From the NCBI GenBank assembly GCA_903231505.1, contig CAFBRK010000143.1, positions 1 through 64,000 on the forward strand: a stretch of DNA of 64,000 nt, read 5' to 3'. The translations under genes and the position numbers were made by a program. Shown piece by piece: positions 55,070-64,000 of this stretch; the first letter of the stretch is position 1; each line of letters starts with the position of its first letter. The notes under the pieces are model-generated. The model was given only the letters and a program-made list of their open reading frames with translations. It was not told the DNA's origin and did not search any database. The DNA is from Olavius algarvensis associated proteobacterium Delta 3 (GTDB lineage Bacteria; Desulfobacterota; Desulfobacteria; Desulfobacterales; CAFBRK01).

Positions 55070-55941
55070 GTGCCATCGTGAAACTGGGTATTCCCAAGGG
55101 AAGCCTGCAAAATGCCACCATTGCACTTTTCAAGCGCTCCGGCTGGACGATCAATGTCAACGGCCGGAGCTACTTTCCGGAAATCGACGATGACACCATC
55201 GATTGCGTTATTTGTCGGGCCCAGGAAATGTCCCGCTACGTCGAAAGCGGGACGCTGGATGCCGGCCTGACCGGAAAAGACTGGATTGCCGAAAATCAGT
55301 CGGACGTGAGGGTCGTGGCCGATCTCGTGTATTCGAAAGTCAGTGCTCGTCCGGCCAGGTGGGTTCTGGCCGTTCCGTACGACTCACCGGTGAAACACAT
55401 CGAGGATCTCCAGGGAAAAAAGATCGCCACCGAATTGACCGAATACACCCGGCGGTACTTTGGGGAACGGGATATCGACGTCACGGTGGAGTTCTCCTGG
55501 GGTGCCACCGAAGCCAAAGTCGTATCCGGTCTGGCCGACGCCATTGTGGAGGTGACCGAAACCGGCAGTACCATCAGAGCCCACGGACTGCGAATTATTC
55601 ACGACTTGATGAAAACCAACACCCAGCTCATTGTGAACCACAAGGCCTGGGAAGACCGCCAGAAACGGGCGAAGATCGAGGAGATCGCGTTGCTGCTCAC
55701 CAGCGCACTCCAGGGCGATAAAATGGTGGGACTCAAGCTGAATGTGGCCAAGGAAAACCTGGACGCCGTCATCTCTTTGCTGCCGAGCCTCAACGCTCCG
55801 ACGGTGTCTCCGCTGTACCAGACAGAATGGTTTGCCGTGGAGTCGGTGGTCTATACCCGCGTGGTCCGTGATCTGATTCCAAATTTGATGAAAAGCGGCG
55901 CCGAAGGGATCATCGAGTATCCCTTGAACAAGGTGATCTGA
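55066..55941 (+). CDS. hisG: ATP phosphoribosyltransferase, long form
   Basis: A 291-residue first enzyme of histidine synthesis, joining ATP and PRPP. The catalytic part ends around [14 protein letters not shown] (about 165-178), and a C-terminal ACT-like regulatory domain (about 210-285) follows, making this the long, histidine-inhibited form that needs no HisZ. ATGA overlap with hisI indicates coupling. Confidence 0.95.
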   Translation: MSAIVKLGIPKGSLQNATIALFKRSGWTINVNGRSYFPEIDDDTIDCVICRAQEMSRYVESGTLDAGLTGKDWIAENQSDVRVVADLVYSKVSARPARWVLAVPYDSPVKHIEDLQGKKIATELTEYTRRYFGERDIDVTVEFSWGATEAKVVSGLADAIVEVTETGSTIRAHGLRIIHDLMKTNTQLIVNHKAWEDRQKRAKIEEIALLLTSALQGDKMVGLKLNVAKENLDAVISLLPSLNAPTVSPLYQTEWFAVESVVYTRVVRDLIPNLMKSGAEGIIEYPLNKVI

Positions 55942-55976
55942 TCGTCGGCACGTCCGGCGTATTCGGAAAGGAGCGT

Positions 55977-57122
55977 ATGGTGACAACGGAACGTCTGCGA
56001 GATATCACATCGTTTATTGTCATGGATGTCCTGGAACGGGCCCACGAAATGGAACGCCGGGGGATCGATGTCATCCACCTGGAGGTGGGAGAGCCGGATT
56101 TCGACACCCCGGCATGCGTCAAGGCGGCCGCATGCCAGGCGCTTGAAAACGGCCACACCCATTACACCCACAGCATGGGCATCCTCGAACTCCGTGAGGC
56201 CATCTGCGAACACTATGCCGATGCCTATGGCGTATCGGTGGCTCCGGACCAGGTGGTGGTCGGGTCCGGCACCTCACCGGTCATGTTTGTCATGTTTGCC
56301 GCACTTCTGGAAATCGGCGACGAGGTGATCATTTCCGATCCCCATTACGCCTGCTATCCGAATTTCATCAAGTTCATGCAGGGCCTTCCGGTCACCGTTC
56401 CGGTGTATGAAGAAGACGGATTCCAGTACCGGCCGGAGGAAATAGAGAAGAAAATTTCCGAAAAAACCCGGGCGATATTTGTCAACTCTCCGTCGAATCC
56501 CACCGGAAATCTTCTCTCGCCGGAGCGGATGAAGGTCATCGCCGACATGTCTCCCTATATCATCTCCGATGAGATCTACCATGGCTTGGTATACGAAGGC
56601 CATGAGCACTCCATCCTGGAATACACAGACAGGGCCTTTGTCCTCAATGGCTTCTCCAAGCTTTACGCCATGACCGGGCTGCGCCTGGGCTATCTGATCG
56701 CTCCGAAAAAATTCATCCGCACCATTCAGAAAGTTCAGCAAAACTTTTTTATCTCCGCCAACTCCATGGTTCAGATCGCCGGTATCGCCGCCCTCAGGGA
56801 AGCCGGGGAAGACATTGCGCGGATGAAGGGCATTTACAATGAGCGCCGACAATTTATGATCCGGCGGCTAAAAGAACTGGGTTTCGGTATTACCGTGGAG
56901 CCCACGGGAGCCTTTTACGTGTTTGCAAACGCCAGGCATTTGTCGGCCGATTCCTACAAACTGGCCTTTGATATTCTGGAAAATGCCCATGTGGGGGTGA
57001 CACCCGGAATCGACTTCGGTCAAAACGGAGAGGGTTACCTTCGTTTCTCATACGCAAATTCCAGAGAGAACATTGCTGAAGGCATGAACCGACTGGAACG
57101 ATACCTGGATCGGAAATCCTGA
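55977..57122 (+). CDS. class I/II pyridoxal-phosphate aminotransferase
   Basis: 381 residues. The PLP lysine lies in NGFSKLYAMTGLRLGY and the phosphate-binding arginine follows. FVNSPSNPTGN and EIYHGLVY are family marks. The substrate is not certain; the sequence is of the aspartate/aromatic type. Its position after hisG might suggest histidinol-phosphate use, but the motifs do not fit HisC well. GGAAAGGAG precedes the start. Confidence 0.9.
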   Translation: MVTTERLRDITSFIVMDVLERAHEMERRGIDVIHLEVGEPDFDTPACVKAAACQALENGHTHYTHSMGILELREAICEHYADAYGVSVAPDQVVVGSGTSPVMFVMFAALLEIGDEVIISDPHYACYPNFIKFMQGLPVTVPVYEEDGFQYRPEEIEKKISEKTRAIFVNSPSNPTGNLLSPERMKVIADMSPYIISDEIYHGLVYEGHEHSILEYTDRAFVLNGFSKLYAMTGLRLGYLIAPKKFIRTIQKVQQNFFISANSMVQIAGIAALREAGEDIARMKGIYNERRQFMIRRLKELGFGITVEPTGAFYVFANARHLSADSYKLAFDILENAHVGVTPGIDFGQNGEGYLRFSYANSRENIAEGMNRLERYLDRKS

Positions 57123-57198
57123 CCGCCCCATCCGGGAGACCCATCTCCGGGGTGGTCCGTTGCCGACTTCCCGAGACTGTCACCCCAGGTGACCTGCC

Positions 57199-57780
57199 AT
57201 GATTGTTAAATCGGCCACCTTCATAACGAGCGCCGTCAAGCCATCCCAGTATCCGCCGGCACTCCTCCCGGAAATCGCTTTTGCCGGCCGTTCCAACGTG
57301 GGAAAATCGTCGCTGATCAACAGCCTGGTCCGGCGCAAACGCCTCGTGAAGACCGGATCCACCCCGGGCAGGACCCAGCTGCTCAATTTCTTCGACGTCA
57401 ATGGAGAATTCACGTTTGTGGATCTTCCGGGCTACGGATACGCCAAAGTGCCCGAGAAGATCCGCAAGCAATGGAAGCCGATGGTGGAGCGTTATCTGAC
57501 AACCCGAAAGTGCCTGCGCGGAATCGTGCTGATACTGGATGTGCGGCGATTGCCGGGACTGGAGGAGAAGAATTTATCGGCATGGCTCGACATCCATGGC
57601 ATACCGGTTGTGTATGCGGTCACCAAGGCGGACAAGCTGTCCAAAAGTCGCCAGCAGGTGCGGCTTCGGGCCGTTGCGGAGGAGCTGTCGATGGAAAGGC
57701 ACCGCCTGATTCTGGTGTCTGCGAAAACCCGACAAGGGATACATGCCCTGTGGGAGAACATCGAAAGGGTCATCGCGTGA
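57199..57780 (+). CDS. engB: ribosome biogenesis GTPase YihA/EngB
   Basis: A 193-residue GTPase needed for late 50S assembly. G1 GRSNVGKSS, G2 region STPGRTQ, G3 DLPGYGYA, G4 TKAD and G5 VSAKTR are all present. It lies upstream of era. Confidence 0.95.
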   Translation: MIVKSATFITSAVKPSQYPPALLPEIAFAGRSNVGKSSLINSLVRRKRLVKTGSTPGRTQLLNFFDVNGEFTFVDLPGYGYAKVPEKIRKQWKPMVERYLTTRKCLRGIVLILDVRRLPGLEEKNLSAWLDIHGIPVVYAVTKADKLSKSRQQVRLRAVAEELSMERHRLILVSAKTRQGIHALWENIERVIA

Positions 57781-57847
57781 TCTCTTGCCGCTGGGGTGAA
57801 ACGCGACCCTGTAAACATCGGAAAGACATCCGGTCCATCGCTCTAAC

Positions 57848-58753
57848 ATGACAGAACCGACCCGCCAGCCTTCTTTCCATTCCGGCTTCATCACCATTGC
57901 CGGGGCCCCGAACGTCGGCAAATCGACACTGCTGAATTATATCCTTGGCGAGAAGATCTCGATCACCTCGAAAAAACCCCAGACCACGCGCAACCGGATT
58001 CTCGGGATTCGTCACCGCCCGGGATCACAGATGATTTTCCTCGACACGCCGGGAATCCACAAGGCGACCAAAGAGCTCAACGTCCGGATCGTCGATACCG
58101 CCATTTCGGTGCTTGGCGATGCCGATCTGATCCTTGCCGTAGCGGATGTCGCCAGGCCTGATCCGCCGTCCGAGAACATTCTCATAAAAAACATCCAGGC
58201 CCAGGGGCGGCCGGCAGTCCTTGCCTTGAACAAAATTGATCTGGTTCCTAAAACGGTGCTGCTGGAAATGATCGACGCATGGTCCGGCCGACATGCATTT
58301 TCAGCCATCGTGCCAGTGTCGGCCAAGCACGGGACCCAGGTCGAACAGCTACTGATTGAGATGAACGCCGCGCTTCCCGAAGGACCACCCTATTTTCCGG
58401 AAGATGCGTTGACAGATCTTCCCGAGCGTTTTCTTGCGGCCGAGATGATCCGGGAGAAGGTCTTTCGGCTGACCGGACAGGAAATTCCCTACGCCACCGC
58501 GGTGACCGTGGAACGCTATAAAGAGCCGGAAGCTTCCGGTTCTGTCCGTATTCACGCCACGATTCATGTGGAACGTCCGTCCCAAAAGGGCATGATCATC
58601 GGAAAAGGCGGAACAAAGCTCAAGCAGATCGGTGAGGCCGCCAGAAAAGAAATTCAGCGCCTGGTCGGCAGAAAAGTGTTTCTCAAACTGTTTGTCCGGG
58701 TGCAGAAAAATTGGAGTAAAGACACCAAAGCCCTGAGACGGTTCGGCTACTGA
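57848..58753 (+). CDS. era: GTPase Era
   Basis: 301 residues. The GTPase domain has G1 GAPNVGKST, G2 TTRNRI, G3 DTPGIH and G4 NKID; the C-terminal KH domain has GMIIGKGGTKLKQIG and ends FVRVQKNWSKD, used to bind the 3' end of 16S rRNA. The last base of its stop codon is the first base of the next start, so the ATP-grasp gene is coupled. Confidence 0.96.
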   Translation: MTEPTRQPSFHSGFITIAGAPNVGKSTLLNYILGEKISITSKKPQTTRNRILGIRHRPGSQMIFLDTPGIHKATKELNVRIVDTAISVLGDADLILAVADVARPDPPSENILIKNIQAQGRPAVLALNKIDLVPKTVLLEMIDAWSGRHAFSAIVPVSAKHGTQVEQLLIEMNAALPEGPPYFPEDALTDLPERFLAAEMIREKVFRLTGQEIPYATAVTVERYKEPEASGSVRIHATIHVERPSQKGMIIGKGGTKLKQIGEAARKEIQRLVGRKVFLKLFVRVQKNWSKDTKALRRFGY

Positions 58754-59610
58754 TGATTCTCTCGTTCCACCCATGTATCGTGGGCGATCAAAATGTGATC
58801 TGTGCGGGCAGGGATCCGGGCCGAACGGACCTGGAGGCGATTTCTGCGGCAAGCGCCGTGATTCTGTCCCAGGGTGTCCGTCCCGCACTGTATTGGATGG
58901 CCCGGAACCACAGCGCCCTGGTATTTCCAGATTACGATGCACGCTTCTCGTTTCCGGGAAAAACCGGCCAGATGGAGCTCTTTCAAAAATACAACGCACC
59001 CCACCCTCGATCGCGGGTGTTTCAGGACACGGAAGATTTTAACCTGTTCCGCCGGAATAGTGAAGAGAACATCCCCATGGACTTTCCGTTGGTCCTAAAA
59101 CTGGATTGGGGCGGCGAGGGGGACACGGTGTATTTCGTGACCTCCCATGGGGAGCTGGACCACGCACTGGCGCGGGTCCACCTGGCCGAGGGTTCCGGAA
59201 ACGGCCGCTTTCTGATCCAGGACTATGTGCCGGGGGCAGACCGGAGTTTGCGCGTTGTCGTCATCGGACGATCGTTTCACCCGTACTGGCGCGTCCAGCA
59301 GGACTCCGGCAGTTTTTTGGCCAGCCTGGCCGGTGGCGCGGAAATCGATTACGACTCGGACCCGGAGCTCATGTCGGCCGGCGTACAATCGGTGAAAAAG
59401 TTCTGTCGCGTCACCGGAATCAACCTTGCCGGCTTCGATCTGCTCTTTGCCGAAGACAGTTCCAAGCCGCTGTTTATAGAGATCAACTACTTTTTTGGGA
59501 GGCGCGGTCTGGGCGGCTCGGAATCCTTTTACGCCATGCTGGATGCCGAGATTCGGAGATGGCTCGAAGAGAACGGGCTGTCCCTGCCGAAGACCACCGA
59601 GCAGCCATGA
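58753..59610 (+). CDS. ATP-grasp ligase-like protein
   Basis: A 285-residue protein with an ATP-grasp fold: FPLVLKLDWGGEGDTV (nucleotide-binding lysine), FLIQDYVPGADRSLRVVVIG, and the metal-binding LFIEINYFFGRRG near the C terminus. It resembles RimK/glutathione-synthetase-like ligases, which join an acid to an amine. The substrate is unknown. It overlaps era by one base and the HNH gene by ATGA, so all three share translation. Confidence 0.8.
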   Translation: MILSFHPCIVGDQNVICAGRDPGRTDLEAISAASAVILSQGVRPALYWMARNHSALVFPDYDARFSFPGKTGQMELFQKYNAPHPRSRVFQDTEDFNLFRRNSEENIPMDFPLVLKLDWGGEGDTVYFVTSHGELDHALARVHLAEGSGNGRFLIQDYVPGADRSLRVVVIGRSFHPYWRVQQDSGSFLASLAGGAEIDYDSDPELMSAGVQSVKKFCRVTGINLAGFDLLFAEDSSKPLFIEINYFFGRRGLGGSESFYAMLDAEIRRWLEENGLSLPKTTEQP

Positions 59611-59966
59611 CGCGGAAAAAACACCGACGACAACGGGAAAAAGGTATCTCGGCCTATGCTGCGGATTTAGATGCCGCGGATATCAACAGGGAGCGCCACC
59701 GGGGCCGGGAGCTTCGCCAGACCCAGTGGTGGAAACGTCAAACCGCCAAGGGAGTCTGCCACTGGTGCGGCCGCCAGACGGGCGCCGGCGAGATGACCAT
59801 GGACCACATCGTTCCGGTGGCCCGGGGCGGCCGGAGCGTCAAAGGCAATGTGGTGCCGTCCTGCAAGGACTGCAACACGGCGAAGGAGCAGCTTCTTCCC
59901 ATGGAATGGGAGGCGTATTTAAAAGACGCCCGGGATACCACGCTGGATGAAGACGCCTCTGACTGA
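59607..59966 (+). CDS. HNH endonuclease-domain protein
   Basis: 119 residues. The N terminus is basic (TRKKHRRQREKG). The HNH core has the zinc pairs CHWC and CKDC, with DHIVPVARGGRS and NVVPSCKDCNTAKE providing the catalytic histidine and asparagine. A stand-alone HNH of this size usually nicks or cuts DNA, but the host function is unknown. Coupled to the ATP-grasp gene by ATGA. Confidence 0.85.
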   Translation: MTRKKHRRQREKGISAYAADLDAADINRERHRGRELRQTQWWKRQTAKGVCHWCGRQTGAGEMTMDHIVPVARGGRSVKGNVVPSCKDCNTAKEQLLPMEWEAYLKDARDTTLDEDASD

Positions 59967-60022
59967 TCGTTATCGACCATGGCTGAGCCGTTTCGATTCC
60001 GAACCCGAGGCCCTACTGACGG

Positions 60023-60724
60023 TCAGGGATCCAGATCCCTCCGAGGCAGATCGGTTGTTTTGCGGGAGCCGGATTCCGTGAATTCGATCTTTTTGACATA
60101 CTTCGCCCAGTGGGACCCCCAGTGCCCCTCCGCCACGATTCGCAACGGATATCCGTGTTTCCCCGGCAACGGGGTATTGTTTACCGCGTAGGCCAGAAAA
60201 ACCGTGTCGGATGTCGCCTCGTCAATATGAAAGGTCTCCATGCGGTCTCCGAAACGGCTGTGTCCGTAGACATTGATGGACGAGACATTTTTCTGCAGTT
60301 TCGCCCTGTGGATCAGTTCCCGGATCGAAAACCCCTTCCATCTTCCGTGATTCACAAAAACCCCCGGACAAACGAGGATCACGTCTCGTTCGATGACAGG
60401 AAATTTCAGGATCTGTTCATAGGAAAAACCGATGGGAGTTTCGACCGCACCGGTGACCTCCAGGCGCCAGGTTTTTGGATTGAACGGGTAGTCCTTATCC
60501 CCCATGATCCCGAAGGCGTCCAGAGGCATCACCTCGAGATTTCGGGTATCCAGGGATTCAGGGTTTGTCGTCTTCAGGCTTTGGGGATCGGTTCCCTTTG
60601 GAAGGATGCGCTTTTTAATCTCTGAGAACAAGACGGGAACCTTGACCAGCCCGAGCCCCATGGTGGTCACACACCACATGGCCAAACGGAGACCGGTCTT
60701 TAAAATGCGTCTGCGGGTTTGCAT
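60023..60724 (-). CDS. YedY/sulfite-oxidase-like molybdopterin oxidoreductase
   Basis: 233 residues. A twin-arginine export signal (MQTRRRILKTG, then a hydrophobic stretch to about 33) precedes the sulfite-oxidase molybdenum domain, with the Mo-ligand cysteine C119 in ILVCPGVF. The lack of a C-terminal dimerisation domain fits the MsrP/YedY type rather than full sulfite oxidase. No membrane heme subunit (MsrQ/YedZ) is adjacent. The substrate may be oxidised methionine or another sulfoxide. Confidence 0.88.
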   Translation of the reverse strand: MQTRRRILKTGLRLAMWCVTTMGLGLVKVPVLFSEIKKRILPKGTDPQSLKTTNPESLDTRNLEVMPLDAFGIMGDKDYPFNPKTWRLEVTGAVETPIGFSYEQILKFPVIERDVILVCPGVFVNHGRWKGFSIRELIHRAKLQKNVSSINVYGHSRFGDRMETFHIDEATSDTVFLAYAVNNTPLPGKHGYPLRIVAEGHWGSHWAKYVKKIEFTESGSRKTTDLPRRDLDP

Positions 60725-60861
60725 GTGAATTCTTTCCTGTAAGGGTTGCCCTTAGGGACGCCCTTATCCTTATCGGGTGGTTGTCATAAATATATTCCGT
60801 TTGAACATAGTGAGTTTCTGTTAACCGGACCCCCTTTCGGGGGAGTCCGTATATGGACATG

Positions 60862-60917
60862 TTCGGGATCGGGATCGAGACAGAATGGCCAACTTCGAAG
60901 TCGATACCGATTCCGAA
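60862..60917. repeat. dispersed intergenic hairpin element, copy 3
   Basis: TTCGGGATCGGGATCGA (60862-60878) pairs with TCGATACCGATTCCGAA (60901-60917) at 15 of 17 positions. The centre matches copy 1 at 25 of 28 bases. The same hexamer units continue to about 60931. Confidence 0.75.
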
Positions 60918-61226
60918 CCCGATACCGATTCCGATGACGCCAGAACTTTCAACCGCGTCAACAATCCACTCATCAGAACGGAATTCCGACAGCTGCTCTA
61001 GCTATAGTAGAGAATTAGAGTTCCGGCAAGGCTCTCGATCCTGTACGCTCTTTTCGCACATGGGTCTGGCGGAACCGTCCGAATTCCATGCCGACGGGTA
61101 TGTGGTGCCGTACTTGGAAGTCGCCGCGTGACCGGAAACGGGTTCGGGATCGAGCCCACCGTCAACGGTGGCGATCCTGTTTCGATGCCGGGTCCGATTA
61201 TGACGATATGTGGCCTACTTCATCTG

Positions 61227-61254
61227 TTGACACGCCGCCGAACTTGCGTATATT
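61227..61254 (+). promoter_or_regulatory. sigma-70 promoter of the BMP transporter operon
   Basis: TTGACA (61227-61232), a 16-base spacer and TATATT (61249-61254). Transcription would start near 61261, leaving a GC-rich leader of about 135 bases with potential stems (for example CCGGG with CCCGG around 61352-61370). No known riboswitch class was recognised. Confidence 0.7.
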
Positions 61255-61397
61255 TTGGCCATCTTGATCTTGTCGATACCCCGCCCGAAACTTGCACGAC
61301 TGCGATTCAGTGCGCATCAGCATAACTGCAACGCCGGGCAAGCTCCCCGAGCCGGGAACACAACCCCGGAACAGCAATTTTAATAAGGAGGCGCATT

Positions 61398-62459
61398 GTG
61401 AAAAAGACGGTAATCGTACTGTTGTTTGCATTCGTGTTGGCTGTTGCCGTATCGCCTGCAGCCGCGAAGGACTTGAAAGTCGGTTTCATATATGTTTCGC
61501 CCATCGGCGATGCCGGCTGGTCGTTTGCCCACGACAAAGGACGGCAGGTGGTGGATGCCATGCCCGGCGTGACCACATCCTATGTGGAAGCCGTTTCCGA
61601 AGGGCCGGATTCCGAACGGGTCATTCTCAACATGGCCCGCAAAGGCTACGATGTGATCTTTGCCACCAGCTACGGATATATGGACCCGATGCTGAAAGTC
61701 GCCAGGCAGTTCCCCAACACGACCTTCATGCACTGCTCTGGGTTCAAGCTCAACGCGAATATGGGCAACTATTTCGGAAGAATGTACCAGGCCCGGTATC
61801 TTTCCGGGATGGTGGCCGGCGCCATGACCAAATCGGATATCCTGGGCTATGTTGCCGCATTCCCGATCCCCGAGGTGATCCGTGGCATCAACGCGTTCGC
61901 ATTGGGCGCCCAGGCGGTCAACCCCCAGGCGAGGGTCCGTGTGGTCTGGACCAAGACCTGGTATGACCCGGCAACCGAGAAAGAAGCCGCCAAGAGCCTT
62001 CTGGACGTGGGCGCAGATGTCATCGCCCAGCACCAGGATTCACCCAGCCCCCAGGAAGCCGCCCAGGAACGGGGTGTTTATTCCGTGGGGTACAATTCCG
62101 ACATGTCGTCCTTTGCGCCCAAGGCGCACCTGACCGCACCGGTCTGGAACTGGGGGCCGTTGTACACGGAAACCGTCGAAGCCGTTCAGAATGGGACGTG
62201 GACCAGTCAGGCTCTCTGGCCGGGAATGGAAAAGGGGATCGTTGATCTCGCCCCCTTCGGGCCCATGGTTCCCCAGGCGGTAAAGGACATGGTGACGAAG
62301 AAAAAGTCCCTGCTTGTCACGGGCACCGAAACGGTTTTTGTCGGTCCGCTCCGGGACCAGGCCGGCAGCCTCCGGGTGCCGGCGGGAGCTGCCGCCTCCG
62401 ACAACGAGCTTCTCGGGATGACCTGGTTTGTGCAGGGAGTGATCGGTACCACCCAGTAA
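61398..62459 (+). CDS. BMP-family (nucleoside-type) ABC transporter substrate-binding protein
   Basis: 353 residues with a signal peptide (about 1-24, ending AAAK). The BMP/PnrA fold begins LKVGFIYVSPIGDAGWSFAHDKGRQ and contains the ligand-pocket GYDVIFATSYGYMDP. PnrA-like proteins bind purine nucleosides. AAGGAGG precedes the start (GTG at 61398). Two permease genes follow; an ATPase gene is not between them and is presumably beyond the window. Confidence 0.92.
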   Translation: MKKTVIVLLFAFVLAVAVSPAAAKDLKVGFIYVSPIGDAGWSFAHDKGRQVVDAMPGVTTSYVEAVSEGPDSERVILNMARKGYDVIFATSYGYMDPMLKVARQFPNTTFMHCSGFKLNANMGNYFGRMYQARYLSGMVAGAMTKSDILGYVAAFPIPEVIRGINAFALGAQAVNPQARVRVVWTKTWYDPATEKEAAKSLLDVGADVIAQHQDSPSPQEAAQERGVYSVGYNSDMSSFAPKAHLTAPVWNWGPLYTETVEAVQNGTWTSQALWPGMEKGIVDLAPFGPMVPQAVKDMVTKKKSLLVTGTETVFVGPLRDQAGSLRVPAGAAASDNELLGMTWFVQGVIGTTQ

Positions 62460-62508
62460 CTTATCAAGCCCGGACAAGCACGTATCGGGTCAGTGACGGG
62501 AACAACCC

Positions 62509-63576
62509 ATGTCCGTCCTTCAGATCAAGCGGAGACAGGAACCCCTTTTCATCTGGGGTTCCTGTCTCATCTTTTTGGGAGCGATTGTCCTCTCCCTGGG
62601 CATCAGTTCTCTGTTGCTGTTAATACAGGACCGCCCGCCGATCCAGGGTCTGGTACTTCTCTTTCAGGGAGCCTTCGGCTCGAGATGGGCCCTGGAAGAC
62701 TGTCTTGTCAAAGCAATCCCTATCTTTCTCTGTTCCCTTGGGGTCGCCATCGCCTTCCGGCTTCAGGTGTGGAACATCGGCGCCGAAGGACAGTTCGCTC
62801 TGGGCGCGGTCGGCGCCACATGGATCGCACTCAACTTCGGCACACTTCCAGCGCCACTGCTCATTCCACTCATGCTCGCAACCGCCGGGATTTTTGGCGG
62901 CCTCTGGGGCCTGATCCCGGCGGTTCTCAAAACCCGTCTGCGGACAAACGAAATCATCACGACGCTGATGCTCAACTATATCGCCATCCTGATTCTCGAC
63001 TACCTGGTGTACGGCCCGTGGAAAGACCCGGTCAGCTTCGGCTTTCCCATGACAGAGGTCTTTTCGGACAGCGCCATAGTCGGCAGCATCGGCGCCACCC
63101 GTATCAATTGGGGATTGTTGCTGTGTGTTGTTTTCGGCGTCATGGTCTGGGTGTTTCTACGGTTTACCCGGCTGGGATATGAGCTGAAAGCCAGCGGTGA
63201 AAATATCAACGCCGCCCGGTATGCCCGGCTGCCTTATGAGAGGCTCGTGTGGTTGGTGATGATCCTCAGCGGGGCCCTGGCCGGCAGCGCCGGCTTTCTG
63301 GAGGCATCGGCCAGCCTGAATCGCCTTCAGCCCAGCATCATGGTCGGATATGGGTACACCGCCATCGTGGTCGCCTGGCTGGCCCGGCTCAATCCACTGT
63401 ATATCGGCATCGCCTCCTATCTTCTGGCCGGCCTCCGGGTCGGGGTAGAGCACATTCAGCTGGATCTACAGGTTCCGGCGGCCTTTGGCGGCATCATGGA
63501 AGGGCTGATCCTGCTGACCCTGCTTGCCGGAAGTTTCTTCAATCACTACCGGCTGGTCATCCGGAGAGCGCCATGA
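62509..63576 (+). CDS. BMP-type ABC transporter permease 1
   Basis: A 355-residue permease of the BPD_transp_2 family with about eight to ten membrane helices. The pattern WNIGAEGQFALGAVGATWIAL and TNEIITTLMLNYIA match the NupP-type nucleoside permeases. It lies 49 bases after the binding protein and overlaps the second permease by ATGA. Confidence 0.92.
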   Translation: MSVLQIKRRQEPLFIWGSCLIFLGAIVLSLGISSLLLLIQDRPPIQGLVLLFQGAFGSRWALEDCLVKAIPIFLCSLGVAIAFRLQVWNIGAEGQFALGAVGATWIALNFGTLPAPLLIPLMLATAGIFGGLWGLIPAVLKTRLRTNEIITTLMLNYIAILILDYLVYGPWKDPVSFGFPMTEVFSDSAIVGSIGATRINWGLLLCVVFGVMVWVFLRFTRLGYELKASGENINAARYARLPYERLVWLVMILSGALAGSAGFLEASASLNRLQPSIMVGYGYTAIVVAWLARLNPLYIGIASYLLAGLRVGVEHIQLDLQVPAAFGGIMEGLILLTLLAGSFFNHYRLVIRRAP

Positions 63577-64000
63577 CTTCGGAGATGCTGATATTGCTCA
63601 TGGCGGCGACCATTCAATCCGGCACGCCGATCCTTTACGCAACTTTGGGTGAGATCATCACCGAGAAATCCGGGGTTCTGAACCTGGGCGTAGAGGGTAT
63701 CATGATGGTCGGCGCCCTGGCCGGTTTTCTGGCGGCCAAAATCACCGGAAGCCCGGTTGCCGGCGTTCTGGCCGGAGGACTCTGCGGGTCGCTGCTAGCC
63801 GGCGTTCACGGATTGGTCTGCCTGGGGTTTCAGGGCAACCAGGTGGTTTCCGGCCTGGCCCTGACCATACTCGGCACGGCCCTGGCGAATTACCTGGGTA
63901 CGCCTTACGTGGGACAGAACGCCCCCGGTTTTTACCCCGTGCCGCTGCCGGTTTTGTCGCAGGTACCGGTTCTCGGGCCGATTTTTTTCCGTCACGATCT
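63573..64000 (+). CDS. BMP-type ABC transporter permease 2 (partial)
   Basis: The first 142 residues are present, and the gene runs past the right end of the window. LGEIITEKSGVLNLGVEGIMMVGALAGF is the family signature (NupQ type), followed by QGNQVVSGLALTILGTALANYLG. It would form the membrane heterodimer with permease 1. Partial by truncation of the window, not by mutation. Confidence 0.92.
   Translation, partial: MTSEMLILLMAATIQSGTPILYATLGEIITEKSGVLNLGVEGIMMVGALAGFLAAKITGSPVAGVLAGGLCGSLLAGVHGLVCLGFQGNQVVSGLALTILGTALANYLGTPYVGQNAPGFYPVPLPVLSQVPVLGPIFFRHD

Larger units (their letters stand above)
60725..61397. other. 673-base intergenic region with hairpin element, no gene
   Basis: Between divergent genes. 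It contains the hairpin element at 60862-60917, an inverted AATTCCGTTCTGA match near 60975-60987, a sigma-70 promoter at 61227 and a GC-rich leader of about 135 bases before the BMP gene. Short frames here do not look coding. Confidence 0.55.

Noticed and set aside
61128-61325. 65-residue frame before the BMP gene
   Set aside because: It overlaps the promoter at 61227-61254, has no ribosome site and no family resemblance.

Overview
The window is a 64 kb piece of a GC-rich bacterial chromosome. It has no rRNA, no tRNA that I can recognise, no CRISPR array and no intact insertion sequence. Gene content points to an anaerobic, probably marine, member of the Desulfobacterota (former Deltaproteobacteria). 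The signs are a split F-type ATP synthase with sodium-type c subunits, a TAXI-type TRAP transporter, a DUF362 ferredoxin-like protein, DksA, a siroheme/CcsA/HemA heme cluster and a sigma-54 type promoter. The lineage is inference from gene content and sequence style, not from a marker tree.

Layout. 0.1-6.6 kb: an M48 protease with a DUF898 membrane protein, a NUDIX hydrolase, a ChaN-like protein and an M1 aminopeptidase. 6.7-10.9 kb: a metal-handling operon (Cys/His-rich secreted protein, DUF2318, FtsX-like permease, ABC ATPase, HMA-SurA fusion) behind a strong promoter with a palindromic operator. 11-15.5 kb: DUF362, a Cys-cluster protein, a REC-PAS-GGDEF protein and a HEAGH protein with a sigma-54 promoter. 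15.7-21.2 kb, minus strand: a ClpB lacking its N domain through an internal deletion, an M3 peptidase, a frameshifted trmL, a zinc-ribbon protein and a pyruvate-kinase-C-like protein. 21.4-28.2 kb: an accessory stretch with an amidohydrolase, a degenerate SpoT-like HD protein, a P-loop ATPase that has displaced most of a metallo-beta-lactamase gene, DUF302, a spermidine-synthase-like protein, a 34-residue lysine-rich protein, a SWIB protein and a nitronate monooxygenase.

28.3-32.1 kb holds the membrane (F0) half of an ATP synthase: atpZ, atpI, atpB, two c-subunit genes, b' and b. One c gene encodes four fused hairpins, of which only the first keeps the ion-binding carboxylates. This is the most interesting object in the window. 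No F1 genes are present.

32.4-41.4 kb, plus strand, is housekeeping: DHH phosphoesterase, MBL hydrolase, siroheme synthase, CcsA-like protein, hemA, fabD, dksA, PHP, rnc and an Elp3-like radical SAM protein. 41.5-51.7 kb is a signalling and uptake block: UspA, fused TAXI-TRAP permease, TAXI receptor, an orphan LivK-like binding protein, a NarL-type regulator, a Cache-PAS-PAS histidine kinase and a second orphan binding protein. 51.9-59.9 kb: PBP1A, hisI, hisG, an aminotransferase, engB, era, an ATP-grasp protein and an HNH protein. 60-64 kb: a YedY-like molybdoenzyme and a BMP-family (nucleoside-type) ABC transporter cut by the window end.

Intergenic regions carry several families of short dispersed hairpins whose arms are built from 6-8 bp tandem units. 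They sit mostly between convergent genes.
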